Source: JAPLDB01 sp038206355 (GTDB lineage: Bacteria; Bacteroidota; Bacteroidia; AKYH767-A; 2013-40CM-41-45). Taken from it: DNA of 64,000 nucleotides. Positions within the stretch are counted from its first letter, which is position 1; every line of letters starts with the position of its first letter. Below are positions 50,812 through 60,901 of the stretch, one piece after another. Below the pieces are notes generated by a model. That model saw only the letters and a program-made list of their open reading frames with translations, ran no database searches and was not told the origin of the DNA. The stretch spans positions 1-64,000 of the forward strand of contig JBBRAY010000013.1 of the NCBI GenBank assembly GCA_038206355.1, written 5' to 3'. The position numbers were made by a program, and so were the translations under genes.

Positions 50812-52584
50812 TCACTCCCCGTACATTTTATCAATCTCATCCTTGTTTCTCTCCGTAATTACCTTTCGTTTTAAACTTAATTTTTGGGTGAGTTCGCCGC
50901 TGTCAGGAGTCCATTCCTTAGGCAGTAAGATGAATTTTTTTACCTGTTCTGTCTGACCGAAATCTTGATTGAAAGTATCAAACTCTGATTTTATTCTTGC
51001 AATTACGTCAGGGTTTCTGATCACAGATTCATTGGATTCGAAAGGAATACTTTTAATCTCGCACCAAGATTTCAGGTGGGCAAAAGCCGGAACAACCAGT
51101 GCTGATGCGAATTTTTTGTTTTCACCAACCACCATCATTTGTTCAATAAATGGTGATTCTTTAAATTTATTTTCCAGTGCCTGTGGCGCAATATATTTTC
51201 CGCCTGATGTTTTAAATATTTCCTTTTTCCTGTCGGTAATTTTCAGAAACCTTCCGTTTTCCAGCACTCCGATATCTCCGGTATGAAAAAATCCATCAGC
51301 ATCAATTACTTCAGCTGTCAGGTCAGGTCGTTTATAATAACCCTTCATCACATTTGGCCCCTTACAAAGAATTTCTCCGTCCTCTGCAATTTTTACTTCC
51401 ACGCCTTCAATGACAGGGCCCACTGTTCCAATCCGCACAGCATTTTTCAGGTTGGTATTATTCACAGCAATAACCGGAGATGTTTCTGTAAGACCATATC
51501 CTTCAAGTACAACAATTTTTGCAGCCCAGAAAACCCGTGCAAGCCGTGGCTGGAGTGCTGCGCCACCACTTACAATAGCCTTCACATTACCTCCAAGGGC
51601 ATCGCGCCATTTATTGAAAATTATTTTGTTAGCCAGCCATAACTTCAATTCATAAAATAATCCATTGGCTCCATCGAGTTCATATTTAAGGCCGAGGTTG
51701 AGCGCCCAGAAAAAAAGTTTGCGTTTAATCCCAGTAAGCTCTTTTCCTTTAGCAACAATTTTATCATACACCTTTTCAAGCAGTCGCGGAACGGTAGAAA
51801 AAACATCCGGTTTTACTTCTTTGATATTTTCCACTATCGTTTCCATGCTTTGCGCATAATAAATGGAGATGCCAACATACATATACACATACGTAAGCAT
51901 GCGCTCATAAACATGGCAGAGCGGAAGAAAGCTCAGTGCCTTTGCTTTGTATCCGGCAGGTATCAGTGTGCGCGTACCCCACACATTGCTGATGAGGTTA
52001 TTGTGTGTAAGCATGACCCCTTTCGGATTGCCCGTTGTTCCGGAAGTATAAATCAATGTGGCCACATCATCTGGCTGAATAGATTTTTTGACCTCTTCCA
52101 GTTCTTTGTCTTTCTGATTCAGTTCACCTTTTTTAATAAAATCACCCCAATAAGTAGCGCCATCAATTTTCTCAAAAGTGATAATGTCTGTTATTTCAGG
52201 AAGTTGCGAGCGGATGGAGACGACCTTTTGATAGAGGTTAATGTCAGAAACAAAAATGAGTTTGGCGCCGCTGTCATTAAGGATGAATTGTGTTTCCTGT
52301 GGACTCAGTGTTGTGTATAAAGGCACATTCACAATTCCTGCCTGCAACATGCCCATATCAACAATATTCCACTCAGGTCTGTTGTTGGAAACGATTGCGA
52401 CTTTATCATCTTTTTTCAGTCCCATAGCCCACAGCGCAAAACTCACAACGGATGCGAGTTTCCAGAATTCATCCGTTGACGTTTGTTTCCACTCGCCATT
52501 CACTTTGGCATTGAGTGCGTTCTCAAGGGGCAGTGAATTCTTTTGCTTTTCAAGAATATCAAATATGCGTGTGATGTCTTGCAT
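50812..52584 (-). CDS. Long-chain fatty acid-CoA ligase
   Basis: The 590-residue enzyme activates fatty acids to acyl-CoA through an acyl-adenylate, feeding the beta-oxidation enzyme downstream. The AMP-binding motif is LIYTSGTTGNPKGVMLTH (near residues 175-192). YGLTETSPVIAVNN, TGDIGVLENGRFLKITDRKKE and the C-terminal catalytic Lys region (ESVIRNPDV ... SLKRKVITERN) follow. It matches the FadD/FAA1-like long-chain group found in Bacteroidota. Confidence 0.93.
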   Translation of the reverse strand: MQDITRIFDILEKQKNSLPLENALNAKVNGEWKQTSTDEFWKLASVVSFALWAMGLKKDDKVAIVSNNRPEWNIVDMGMLQAGIVNVPLYTTLSPQETQFILNDSGAKLIFVSDINLYQKVVSIRSQLPEITDIITFEKIDGATYWGDFIKKGELNQKDKELEEVKKSIQPDDVATLIYTSGTTGNPKGVMLTHNNLISNVWGTRTLIPAGYKAKALSFLPLCHVYERMLTYVYMYVGISIYYAQSMETIVENIKEVKPDVFSTVPRLLEKVYDKIVAKGKELTGIKRKLFFWALNLGLKYELDGANGLFYELKLWLANKIIFNKWRDALGGNVKAIVSGGAALQPRLARVFWAAKIVVLEGYGLTETSPVIAVNNTNLKNAVRIGTVGPVIEGVEVKIAEDGEILCKGPNVMKGYYKRPDLTAEVIDADGFFHTGDIGVLENGRFLKITDRKKEIFKTSGGKYIAPQALENKFKESPFIEQMMVVGENKKFASALVVPAFAHLKSWCEIKSIPFESNESVIRNPDVIARIKSEFDTFNQDFGQTEQVKKFILLPKEWTPDSGELTQKLSLKRKVITERNKDEIDKMYGE

Positions 52585-52621
52585 TTGCTGAGATTTTAGA
52601 CGTGAGAAGTAAGAAACGAGT

Positions 52622-52637
52622 CCCGATAGCTATCGGG
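52622..52637. repeat. Dispersed 16-bp palindrome
   Basis: CCCGATAGCTATCGGG, perfect, upstream of the acyl-CoA ligase and again flanked by GAGT and AAGAGAT. Confidence 0.85.
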
Positions 52638-52813
52638 AAGAGATATTAGACAAACAGCCGAAACCAACTTCAAGAAGTTGACTACCTTCAATGCTCATAT
52701 TCAATAGCGCACGTATGATTTTCCTCAAAGTAAGTCATTAAAAACAGGATAGTAAATGAATGCGAATACTATTATCAAGAGAAATTTGTTGAAAAGAAAG
52801 CCCCCCTCGAATG

Positions 52814-54643
52814 TCAGGTATTTTTGTTCATCCAATAATTCAATACGCAGATGCGCCATACCAGGTTTGCATTTCTGTTATCTCCTTTCCTGAAACCCTC
52901 TAATATTGGCTGAATTTTCTTCATGTTGAGGAAATCGAGATTTGAGAAACTGTCATCAACTAAATGTTTCAATGGCCCGCGCAGCCATTTAATTTCACCG
53001 GGAGTTACAAATCCTTTTTTGTCTTTTCTGGAAGAAATTTTTTCAGGTAAAATCGAACTCAACGACCGGCGGAGAATTTTCTTAGTGATGCCGTTATCAA
53101 TTTTGTCGTCATCAGAAAGTGAAAAAACAAATTCAACAAGACGATGATCGAGAAAAGGAACCCGCGATTCGATTGAGAAGGCCATTGAATTGCGGTCTTC
53201 ATATTGCAGCAATGTCGGTAGTGATGTTGTAAATGTCAGGTGGTAGAGAAAACGGTCCAAATCAGATCCTCCCGGACGGTCAAGTCTAAAATTAACGCTG
53301 TTGTTATTTCCTAAAAACGGAAAATAGTTTTTGTATTCCATTGCATACAATTGCTGTTCACTAAGTCCTCCGGCGAGAAAGCTTTTCAAAAACACATCCT
53401 TCATTTTTCCGAATCCCATTTCCTGATTTGATGCATGTGCCTTTAGCTGGTGAATCGCTTTTCCGAATTTCATTTGCTTAAGCAACCCACCGATCAGCCG
53501 GTAAAAGGAATGCATATAGCCCCCCAGCATTTCATCAGCGCCCTGACCATCCACCACCACTTTTATTTTTTTCTCAGCAGCAAGTTTCATCACAAAGTAT
53601 TGTGAAATCGGAGACGAACCTGCGATGGGTACATCGGCATGTTTAATAGCATTTTCAAAATCATTTCCGATGTCATCATCAGTCGGGCTGAAATAAAACG
53701 GATTGAGTGAAGGATATTTTGAAAGCACCTCATTCACAAAAGGGCGTTCGTCCACGCTACCTTTTCCCTCGTAATAAATAGTAAATGTTTTAAAATTCAG
53801 GTCAGTGAAATCAGTTGCAATGGCTGATGCAATGGCAGAACTGTCGAGCCCACCACTCAGGCATCCACCGATTTCCACATCGCTACGCATGTGCTGACGA
53901 ATGCTCTGATCGAATAATGATTTAAATTTTTCGACTTTGCTTTCGGAGGAGCCTGCAAATTTTTTCTCCGGGTGAATATCCCAGTACTTTGAAATGGTCA
54001 CCTTACCATCCTCAAACACGAGGTTATGAGCGGCGGGTAAAGATTTTAGTGACTCGAAATAAGTTTCATCACCATATCCCATCCATCCCATTTGCAGTCC
54101 ACGATTGATCTGATTGTAATTCAGATCAGACTTAAACAACGGAGCTTTCTTTAACGCTTTGTATTCGGAACCAAAATAAAACCGACCACCATTGTGTAAA
54201 TAGTAAAAAGGTTTTATTCCAAATCTGTCGCGCGAACAAAATAATTTTCGCGTCTTGAGATCCCAAATAGCAAATGCCCACATGCCCATGAAAAGTTCAA
54301 CGCACTTTTCGCCGTGTTCGCGGAATGCTGCGAGGATTACTTCTGTGTCGGATTGGGTTGTAAACTGATAACCTTTCTTCTTTAATTCTTCCCTGACTTC
54401 AACGTAGTTGTAAATTTCTCCATTGTAAGTAATCAATGCATCAAAATATTCCATTGGCTGATTACCGTCAACAGAAAGGTCAATAATACTCAGTCGGTTA
54501 TGCCCAAAAGCCAGCGGCATTTCAAATCGCATACCCCTTGCATCCGGACCACGGTGTGCAATACTTTGAAGCATTGCTTCAAGCGTATTATGTGCTTCAT
54601 CAATATTTAACTGTGGATCAATAAAGCCCGATATTCCGCACAT
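52814..54643 (-). CDS. asnB: Glutamine-hydrolysing asparagine synthase
   Basis: The 609-residue enzyme makes asparagine or amidates a sugar or peptide. Cys2 (MCGISGF) is the glutaminase nucleophile. The glutaminase domain contains AHRGPDARG and NRLSIIDLS, and the synthetase domain has the pyrophosphate loop CLSGGLDSSA near 260 and VVDGQGADEMLGGY. Its neighbours, a GT4 glycosyltransferase 3 bases upstream and YfhO, suggest it may serve polysaccharide or surface sugar amidation, as AsnB-type proteins in such loci often do. This role is inference. Confidence 0.9.
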   Translation of the reverse strand: MCGISGFIDPQLNIDEAHNTLEAMLQSIAHRGPDARGMRFEMPLAFGHNRLSIIDLSVDGNQPMEYFDALITYNGEIYNYVEVREELKKKGYQFTTQSDTEVILAAFREHGEKCVELFMGMWAFAIWDLKTRKLFCSRDRFGIKPFYYLHNGGRFYFGSEYKALKKAPLFKSDLNYNQINRGLQMGWMGYGDETYFESLKSLPAAHNLVFEDGKVTISKYWDIHPEKKFAGSSESKVEKFKSLFDQSIRQHMRSDVEIGGCLSGGLDSSAIASAIATDFTDLNFKTFTIYYEGKGSVDERPFVNEVLSKYPSLNPFYFSPTDDDIGNDFENAIKHADVPIAGSSPISQYFVMKLAAEKKIKVVVDGQGADEMLGGYMHSFYRLIGGLLKQMKFGKAIHQLKAHASNQEMGFGKMKDVFLKSFLAGGLSEQQLYAMEYKNYFPFLGNNNSVNFRLDRPGGSDLDRFLYHLTFTTSLPTLLQYEDRNSMAFSIESRVPFLDHRLVEFVFSLSDDDKIDNGITKKILRRSLSSILPEKISSRKDKKGFVTPGEIKWLRGPLKHLVDDSFSNLDFLNMKKIQPILEGFRKGDNRNANLVWRICVLNYWMNKNT

Positions 54644-54646
54644 ATA

Positions 54647-55972
54647 TTATTGATTTGAGGTTAAAGATTTCCCGGATAAAATTTCAGCAAGTTGAATCGT
54701 CAAATTTTTTCTGGAATACTTTACAAAGTTAGTGCTTTGGTTAATCTCTGAACGATGCGGACTCCATTCAGTGAGAAGTCCGAGGATATGATCTTTTAAC
54801 AGAGAAACTTCATTGCGTTCAAAAGTTTTTCCTGCATGACACTCATTGACAATTTTTGCTGCATCACCTTGCTGTGCGCCGATGCAGATAATGGGTTTAC
54901 GTGACGCCATGTATTCAAACAGCTTTCCGGTGAGAATGCCATGACTATCGCGCACATCTGGAATTACAAGCAACAAGGCATCTGACGTTCTCATATACTC
55001 AATCGCCTTCTCATGCTTTACGTGCGGTATAAATTCAGTGAACTCATCTAGCCCGTTGTCTTTGATCATGGCAATGATATTGTCGGTTCTTCCGCCTACA
55101 AATCTCAACTTCACTTTCCGGGATGGCAATTCATCAAGTGCATTTCTCAGTGCCTCAAAAAATATTCTCGGATTGTAAATGTCAGCAATGGTTCCAACGT
55201 AAGTAAACGTAAATACTTCATTTCCTGAAATGCTTACCGGCGGAAAATCATCTTCGTCAAATCCGTTTGGTATGACATGAATTTTCGAAGCTGAAATTTT
55301 TTTACTCTTCGATAAATAATTTTTCAAAATCGGATTGCTCACCACCACCAGTTCATCGGCCTGTTCCACAACCTGTTTTTCATAAGCTGCGTCCCTTTGA
55401 GCGGCCATTCCTGTGTGGAGCATATCCTTGTAGTAAAATATGTCAGTCCACGGATCCCGCAAATCAGCGATCCACCTGAGTTTTGGAAATTTTCTCTTCA
55501 GCTTCACTCCAATTAACTGAGAACTGTGTGGTGGAGAAGAAATCAACACGGTATCAATATTTTCAGTAGCGATCAGTTCTGAAGCCTTTGCAAAAGCATA
55601 TTTCACCCATCCCTTTCTGGCATCAGGAATAAAAAAATTACCTCTGATGAATCGCAACATCCGCTGAGAAAACTTCTCTTTGTCTTTATTTGCAAAACCA
55701 CCATAAGGCGCTTTATTGCCTGTAATTTTAGTAAGGATATTCAGCGGCTCAAATGAATGTGTATGATAAACCTTTAAATCAGAGGGAATGTCATGGAGCA
55801 ATGATTCATCCCGAATGGGATAGCTGGCAACATTACTATCCACAGTCAATACATAAGGATCAAAACCTGACAGCGAAAGGTATTTGGCAAACTTAAAAAT
55901 CCTTTGAACTCCGGCGCCACCACTTGGGGGCCAATAGTATGAAATGATTAAGATTTTTTTAAAAGTCTGCAC
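54647..55972 (-). CDS. GT4-type glycosyltransferase
   Basis: The 441-residue protein starts at a GTG. It has a GT-B fold: N-terminal SYYWPPSGGAGVQRIFKFAKYLSL and ADLRDPWTDIFYY, then the C-terminal nucleotide-sugar domain (FTYVGTIADIYNPRIFFEALR, FIPHVKHEKAIEYMRTSDALLLVIPD, LTGKLFEYMASRKPIICIG). It transfers a sugar to an unknown acceptor, probably a surface glycan. It is followed by asnB after 3 bases and preceded by YfhO. Confidence 0.88.
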   Translation of the reverse strand: MQTFKKILIISYYWPPSGGAGVQRIFKFAKYLSLSGFDPYVLTVDSNVASYPIRDESLLHDIPSDLKVYHTHSFEPLNILTKITGNKAPYGGFANKDKEKFSQRMLRFIRGNFFIPDARKGWVKYAFAKASELIATENIDTVLISSPPHSSQLIGVKLKRKFPKLRWIADLRDPWTDIFYYKDMLHTGMAAQRDAAYEKQVVEQADELVVVSNPILKNYLSKSKKISASKIHVIPNGFDEDDFPPVSISGNEVFTFTYVGTIADIYNPRIFFEALRNALDELPSRKVKLRFVGGRTDNIIAMIKDNGLDEFTEFIPHVKHEKAIEYMRTSDALLLVIPDVRDSHGILTGKLFEYMASRKPIICIGAQQGDAAKIVNECHAGKTFERNEVSLLKDHILGLLTEWSPHRSEINQSTNFVKYSRKNLTIQLAEILSGKSLTSNQ

Positions 55973-56089
55973 GATAAATCAATGATGAAGAAAATCGAAA
56001 TCCCAAAAACGAAATTCGAAATCCGAAATGCAAAATACGAAATGGCAATTTAAATTATAGACAATCAACCAAGTCAACTAATCAACCAA

Positions 56090-58570
56090 TTACCCTTTTC
56101 CTTTTTTCCATTCCATAAATCCTATTCCTGCCACGAGCAATAACAATAATGCAGAGCTGACCAATGAGACTTTCTCTCCTGTTATATAAACCTCCGGTTC
56201 AAATTTCCATTCAATAGTATGTGAGCCGGCAGGAACTTTCATGCCTCTCAAAACATAATTCACGCATACGTAATCTGACTTTTGGCCATCCACATAAACG
56301 TTCCATCCTTTGTCATAAAAGATTTCAGAAAATACTGCCATCTGTGGTGACGAGCAATTTGATTCATAAACAAGATCATTCAGTTTATAGGATTTCAAAG
56401 AGATGGATGCGGCAGAATCAAAGGCAGGTGTAAAGCCCGACAGAATATCTTTATATCGTTCATCAACAACAGCTGTCGTTTTCGGATTAAAGGTTTGCAG
56501 CGCTGCAATTTCCGAATCCGCATTGGGAACCATCTTCACTTCGCTTACAAACCAAGCATTTCCAAGAGCGCCTTCATTTAAAATTGGTGATGCATCAGGA
56601 TTGATGATGATATATTTTGTATTCATCATATTGATTGTCCGTTGCGAGAAAAGAGTCATCATCATATCGCTGTCTTTATTCTGAATCGTACTTCTGATGT
56701 CAGTCATTTCCGGCGTGATGGTGTGGTCAATCATTTCCTTATATCTTTTCAGTTTGGCGCCGTGGTACCCGCCGATTGACTGGTGATAATAAGATGTGCT
56801 TGCATCATTAAAAGTGTTTGCTGCCAGGTTAAGCACCCTGTATGATGTGCTGTCGCGCAGAATCATTTCGTCAGCGGCAGTCATCGGGAATGCCGTATAG
56901 TTTGAGGATTTCCTGACGTAGTCATCGGCACTGAGGTAACGCTTATCAACGGTCCACAAGTCAAGTAAAATGAGCACAGCCAACGACCAGATAATAAGTC
57001 CAGCCCTGAATTTGTACCTGACGAATGTATAGATCAGAATAGAAGCCAGCAGCACAAGTAAAAAAGTACGCATCGAATCAGCGGTCATTATTGCCTTACG
57101 TGCTGTCTCCAGGGAAGCAAAAAATCCATCGAGCACTTCCTGTGAGACATTCTGCCCTTTTACTGAGGCCACAACGTTGTCGTATTCCTCCTGGGTATAA
57201 AAAGAGGTGAACATGCCGGGCGCAGCAAGTATGAGAATTGAAATCCCCAATACAATTCCGCCGCCGTAATATAATTTCTTAATATTTTTCTTCATCCAGT
57301 CTGCTTCTTTTACAATTTTATCAAGTGCAAGAACAGCAAGGAGTGGCATCATAAATTCAACAATGGTGAGCGTCATGGACACGGTTCTGAATTTGTTGTA
57401 ACCGGGAACGTAGTCCAGAAAGAAATTTGTAAACGGCATAAAGTGTTTTCCCCAGCTCAGCACCAACCCGAGTACGGTTGCAATAAGAATCCACCACTTC
57501 ATTTCACCCTTTATGATAAAAAGTCCAATAACAAATAGCAAGCAAATAATTGCGCCTACATAGGAAGGTCCGCCGGTAAATGGAAGTTCACCATAGTAAG
57601 CACCGAACTGTCCGATATTCTGCTTGTAATTTGCATCCACATTTTTCAGCGCATCTTTATTCGCCTTTGCAATCGGCTCAGAGACTCCGCCTTTAAAATC
57701 AGGAATGAAAAGTGTGAAGCTCTCTCCTATCCCATAACTCCAGCCTGTTACATAATCCCTGTCGAGACCTGTAGTTTTATTTTCTTTATCGGAAGTAAGT
57801 TCTGATGGTCCGCGCGTTGAATACTTTCCGTACTCAGCTGTGGCAAGTAAGTTGGTGATATTGGTACAACCTGCAATAGCGGCAACGATGGCCAGTGAGG
57901 CAGTGGCTTTAAAAAAATAAGGCAGCGCTTTTTCGCGATAAGCCCTGTACAACTCTGCAATTCCGAGAAGTACGATGATCATGATCAGGTAATACGTAAT
58001 CTGCAAGTGATTGGTGTATAATTCAAGGGCAATCATCAACCCTGTAATCGCAGTTCCAATCAACCATTTTCCCCGGTAAGTCATAATCACTCCTGCAATT
58101 ACCGGAGCCATGTATGCTATTGCATGCGCCTGTGTGTTATGACCTGATTCAATATAAATCAGAAAGTAACTCGACATTGCAAAACCAACGGAGCCAAGTA
58201 TTGCAATCCGTTGATCAATTTTCAAAACGATGAGCAGAAAGTAAAACCCAATCATCAGATTCCACAAAAGATTTGCGGGCGATGGCAGTCCAAGCCAGAT
58301 TATTCTATTGATATACTGAACGAGGTTTGCGGGATACAAAACCGAAATCTGATATGCCGGCATTCCGCCAAACATAGAATTCGTCCACAGGGGCTCATCA
58401 TGATACTTTACACGATAATCATCAATCGCTTTGCTCATTCCCTCCCAGTTTGAAATGTCGCTTTGCTTTAATTGTTTCCCGGCAAAGAGCGGGGAAAAAT
58501 AAATCATTGTGATCGCGAGAAAAGCAGCGATAGCAATCAGGTGAGGGAGGTATGGCTTCAGTTTATTCAT
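56090..58570 (-). CDS. YfhO family multispanning membrane protein
   Basis: The 826-residue protein has about 12-13 membrane helices, one near the N terminus (LPHLIAIAAFLAITMIYFSPLFAG) and the last just before the C terminus. The NSMFGGMPAYQI loop following helix one is a hallmark of the YfhO/DUF6044-like GT-C group. A large extracytoplasmic domain (about 540-780) precedes the final helix. Related proteins glycosylate lipoteichoic acid in Firmicutes. A glycosyltransferase role in surface glycan assembly is plausible given the GT4 and AsnB neighbours. Confidence 0.85.
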   Translation of the reverse strand: MNKLKPYLPHLIAIAAFLAITMIYFSPLFAGKQLKQSDISNWEGMSKAIDDYRVKYHDEPLWTNSMFGGMPAYQISVLYPANLVQYINRIIWLGLPSPANLLWNLMIGFYFLLIVLKIDQRIAILGSVGFAMSSYFLIYIESGHNTQAHAIAYMAPVIAGVIMTYRGKWLIGTAITGLMIALELYTNHLQITYYLIMIIVLLGIAELYRAYREKALPYFFKATASLAIVAAIAGCTNITNLLATAEYGKYSTRGPSELTSDKENKTTGLDRDYVTGWSYGIGESFTLFIPDFKGGVSEPIAKANKDALKNVDANYKQNIGQFGAYYGELPFTGGPSYVGAIICLLFVIGLFIIKGEMKWWILIATVLGLVLSWGKHFMPFTNFFLDYVPGYNKFRTVSMTLTIVEFMMPLLAVLALDKIVKEADWMKKNIKKLYYGGGIVLGISILILAAPGMFTSFYTQEEYDNVVASVKGQNVSQEVLDGFFASLETARKAIMTADSMRTFLLVLLASILIYTFVRYKFRAGLIIWSLAVLILLDLWTVDKRYLSADDYVRKSSNYTAFPMTAADEMILRDSTSYRVLNLAANTFNDASTSYYHQSIGGYHGAKLKRYKEMIDHTITPEMTDIRSTIQNKDSDMMMTLFSQRTINMMNTKYIIINPDASPILNEGALGNAWFVSEVKMVPNADSEIAALQTFNPKTTAVVDERYKDILSGFTPAFDSAASISLKSYKLNDLVYESNCSSPQMAVFSEIFYDKGWNVYVDGQKSDYVCVNYVLRGMKVPAGSHTIEWKFEPEVYITGEKVSLVSSALLLLLVAGIGFMEWKKGKG

Positions 58571-58661
58571 AAAAAGATGCGGTTAAAATTATCCGGTGAA
58601 TTGAGAGTGCAGAATTAAGAATTAAAAAGCACCTGTAAAAAAATTTGATGGTTGCAGAAAC

Positions 58662-58868
58662 TTATTTAACCTCCTCATAATCCACATATTCACCTTTGTC
58701 AGTATCTTTCTGTTGATCTGTTTTTGGAGTTGGAGTTACGGTCACTTCGCCTTCCTGCTTTCGGGGTTGCTCGTAATGGTGTTTGTGGTGAACGGTCGTT
58801 TTTGCTGATCCGCCGAAAATGCGCCAGAGCACCCATATGATAAGAACAATATAAAAGAGATCGGCCAT
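58662..58868 (-). CDS. DUF4834 small membrane protein
   Basis: The 68-residue protein has one N-terminal membrane helix (FYIVLIIWVLWRIFGG) followed by a hydrophilic tail rich in His, Pro, Thr and Asp. It matches DUF4834, a small family confined to Bacteroidota, by the helix ending in FGG and the acidic end GEYVDYEEVK. No role is known. It lies between YfhO and the secreted repeat protein. Confidence 0.75.
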   Translation of the reverse strand: MADLFYIVLIIWVLWRIFGGSAKTTVHHKHHYEQPRKQEGEVTVTPTPKTDQQKDTDKGEYVDYEEVK

Positions 58869-58971
58869 GGAGGAAGAAATAAGTTAAAAGTTAAAAGTCA
58901 AAAATCAGAAGATCCATGACGCAAGACTTACTAAATTAAGCTGTCAAAGATAAGAAGTGGTTTTAGAATGA

Positions 58972-60564
58972 TTATAGTTTTATCAATTTTAAGGTCGAAG
59001 AATTCGTGCCGGTTTGAACTGTTACAAAATAAATACCGGGAGCTAAGCCTGATACATCTATTTCAACATCCTGTAAATCCCGGACAGAGGTAAATTGAAA
59101 AATAAAATAATTATTACCAAAAATATCGAGAATTTCAATTTGCCTGATCCTGAATTGTGTCCCGATAGCTATCGGGAGGTGAATTTTGCATTGGCTGCTT
59201 ACCGGATTCGGATAAATAAAAATAGAATTTGAATTTTCAGAGTCACCTGATATTCCAACATGTTCGCAAAGTATTTCTACACTTGCACCACTCGTTTCAT
59301 CAAGTAAATGCATGACAACAGAAGGTGAAGATGCAAGATAATTGAAATGATGATTGACCACTTGCGTTGTAGGATTTGTAACAGTTGTCATTGCACTGCT
59401 TTCTGAGCAACCAATCCATCCGGTTGAATCCGCTTTAATAAATAGCACGTCATTGTTGCCTTGCTGACTATAATAAGTCCCGGTAATGGCAAAGCCATTG
59501 TCAGCAGTTGGAATCAGTGAATACCCTTCATTGTTACTCAAACCATTTAACGTTTTTGTCCAGAGGGTATCCCCATTTGAAATTGTTCTTATTATATACA
59601 CATCAAAGTTTCCGGTTGAAAAGCTTGCTGACTCGCCGGTGAATAGATATCCTCCGTCATCAGTTTGTATGACAGACTCGCTTCTGTCATCGCTTACACC
59701 GCCGTATGTTTTGGACCATTGGTATACTCCGGTGGAGTCTGTTTTAATCAGAAAAAAATCTGCAAGTCCGGCGCCGAAACTATAGGTTACTCCTGCAATA
59801 ATAAATCCGCCATCAGAAGTTGCTTCGGCCATTTGTGCGTAATCATAATCTGTATCTCCATAACCCCTGGCCCACAAAACATTGCCTGATGAATCCGTTT
59901 TAAAAAGGAAAGCATCTACATCTTGCGTGTTTGTATTTTGAACAGAACCCGCTGCGATAAAGCCTCCATCAAGTGTTAGTCGAACCGAGTAAACAGAAGC
60001 GTTGTAAAAATTTTCCTCGTAAGACTTTGTCCACAAGGTATCACCTATGGCATTTATCCTGATGAAATAGACAAGGTTATTTCCGTTGTATAAATATCCG
60101 GCAAGAAGAAATCCGCTGTCGGGGGTTTGAATGAGGGAGCTGATGTGTTCATCTGCAAACCAGAGATAACTTTTATTCCATAAAATATTTCCAAGGGAAT
60201 CAATCTTTACGAGGTAAGGAACTGAAGTTACTCCTCCTCCTTTAATTCCTGTAATGGCAAATCCGCCATCAAAAGTTTTGATTATTTGTGAAGCAGAATA
60301 ATTTATTGTGGGCTCATTAATCAACTTTGTCCACAATGTATCTCCGGCACCATCAGTCCGGATAAGAAAAAGTGACTCGATATAATTTCCGGAAGTAAAT
60401 CTTGTTGCTGCAATTATATAACCGCCATCATCCGTTTGCAGAATACTTTGCCCATTGTCGTTAACTGTTGAATCTCCGTAGGTTTTTTGGAAAGTAATTT
60501 GAGCGGAAGACGGGTTAAAAAAATTCATTAAAAATATAAAGCTAATTAATCCCTCTCTCATCAC
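58972..60564 (-). CDS. Secreted seven-repeat protein with T9SS type A tail
   Basis: The 530-residue protein has a signal peptide (about 1-21, ending NPSSAQ). Seven repeats of about 50 residues follow, each with a GGFIIAG-like strand and ending in KTDSTGNVLW. A probable ligand-free linker precedes the type A sorting domain (FIYPNPVSSQCKI ... IYFVTVQTGTNSSTLKLIKL). The repeat plan is like that of the 12860-14470 protein, but the Asp-rich SNDGDVSG loops are absent. A 16-bp palindrome lies within the sorting domain, encoding PIAIG. It starts 6 bases after the DUF2442 gene and may be read through from it. Confidence 0.86.
   Translation of the reverse strand: MMREGLISFIFLMNFFNPSSAQITFQKTYGDSTVNDNGQSILQTDDGGYIIAATRFTSGNYIESLFLIRTDGAGDTLWTKLINEPTINYSASQIIKTFDGGFAITGIKGGGVTSVPYLVKIDSLGNILWNKSYLWFADEHISSLIQTPDSGFLLAGYLYNGNNLVYFIRINAIGDTLWTKSYEENFYNASVYSVRLTLDGGFIAAGSVQNTNTQDVDAFLFKTDSSGNVLWARGYGDTDYDYAQMAEATSDGGFIIAGVTYSFGAGLADFFLIKTDSTGVYQWSKTYGGVSDDRSESVIQTDDGGYLFTGESASFSTGNFDVYIIRTISNGDTLWTKTLNGLSNNEGYSLIPTADNGFAITGTYYSQQGNNDVLFIKADSTGWIGCSESSAMTTVTNPTTQVVNHHFNYLASSPSVVMHLLDETSGASVEILCEHVGISGDSENSNSIFIYPNPVSSQCKIHLPIAIGTQFRIRQIEILDIFGNNYFIFQFTSVRDLQDVEIDVSGLAPGIYFVTVQTGTNSSTLKLIKL
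59161..59176. repeat. Dispersed 16-bp palindrome inside a coding sequence
   Basis: CCCGATAGCTATCGGG, perfect, in frame within the sorting domain of the 58972-60564 gene. It encodes P-I-A-I-G between KIHL and TQFRIRQ. Confidence 0.85.
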
Positions 60565-60570
60565 TATTGA

Positions 60571-60834
60571 TTAGCTTCCTTTTTGATTCTTTTCGTACGA
60601 TGAAACGGGCTCATTCAAAAGTGCAGGATTAGAAATATCTTCATCAATGGCATACCAGTGAATTCCATAACCGGATGGCGAGATTGCAAATTGATTTAAC
60701 TGCGCCTCTGACGCCTTTGATAACCGCTCTGATATTTTTCTCAATTCAAAGCGAGGCGTCTTCCCGTCCTTGGTAACAACGAGAAAACCGGACTCCACAT
60801 TTACATCTGCATTAATTAATTTATTTTTTTTCAT
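60571..60834 (-). CDS. DUF2442 domain protein
   Basis: The protein is 87 residues from the ATG at 60834 (MKKNKLINADVNVESG). An upstream in-frame ATG at 60855 lies inside the neighbouring stub and is less likely. FELRKISERLSKASEAQLNQF and the signature SGYGIHWYAIDEDISNPALL match DUF2442. This family usually follows a DUF4160 gene in toxin-antitoxin-like pairs. Here the preceding frame is only a 26-residue stub that overlaps it by 14 bases. Confidence 0.82.
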   Translation of the reverse strand: MKKNKLINADVNVESGFLVVTKDGKTPRFELRKISERLSKASEAQLNQFAISPSGYGIHWYAIDEDISNPALLNEPVSSYEKNQKGS

Positions 60835-60901
60835 GAATAGAACTCCATTTTTCAATGATGTAATCTAAACTGAGTAAACATTCATCAAGCAGCACTTTCA
60901 T
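60821..60901 (-). pseudogene. Chimeric toxin stub (DUF5615 start joined to DUF4160 end)
   Basis: The 26-codon frame reads MKVLLDEC, then LLSLDYIIEKWSSIHEKK. The first part is the standard N terminus of the DUF5615 PIN-like toxins that pair with DUF433. The second resembles the C terminus of DUF4160 (IIEKW helix), the usual partner of DUF2442. It overlaps DUF433 by 17 bases and DUF2442 by 14. An internal deletion fusing two neighbouring modules explains all of this. The family assignment of such short segments is tentative. Confidence 0.55.
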
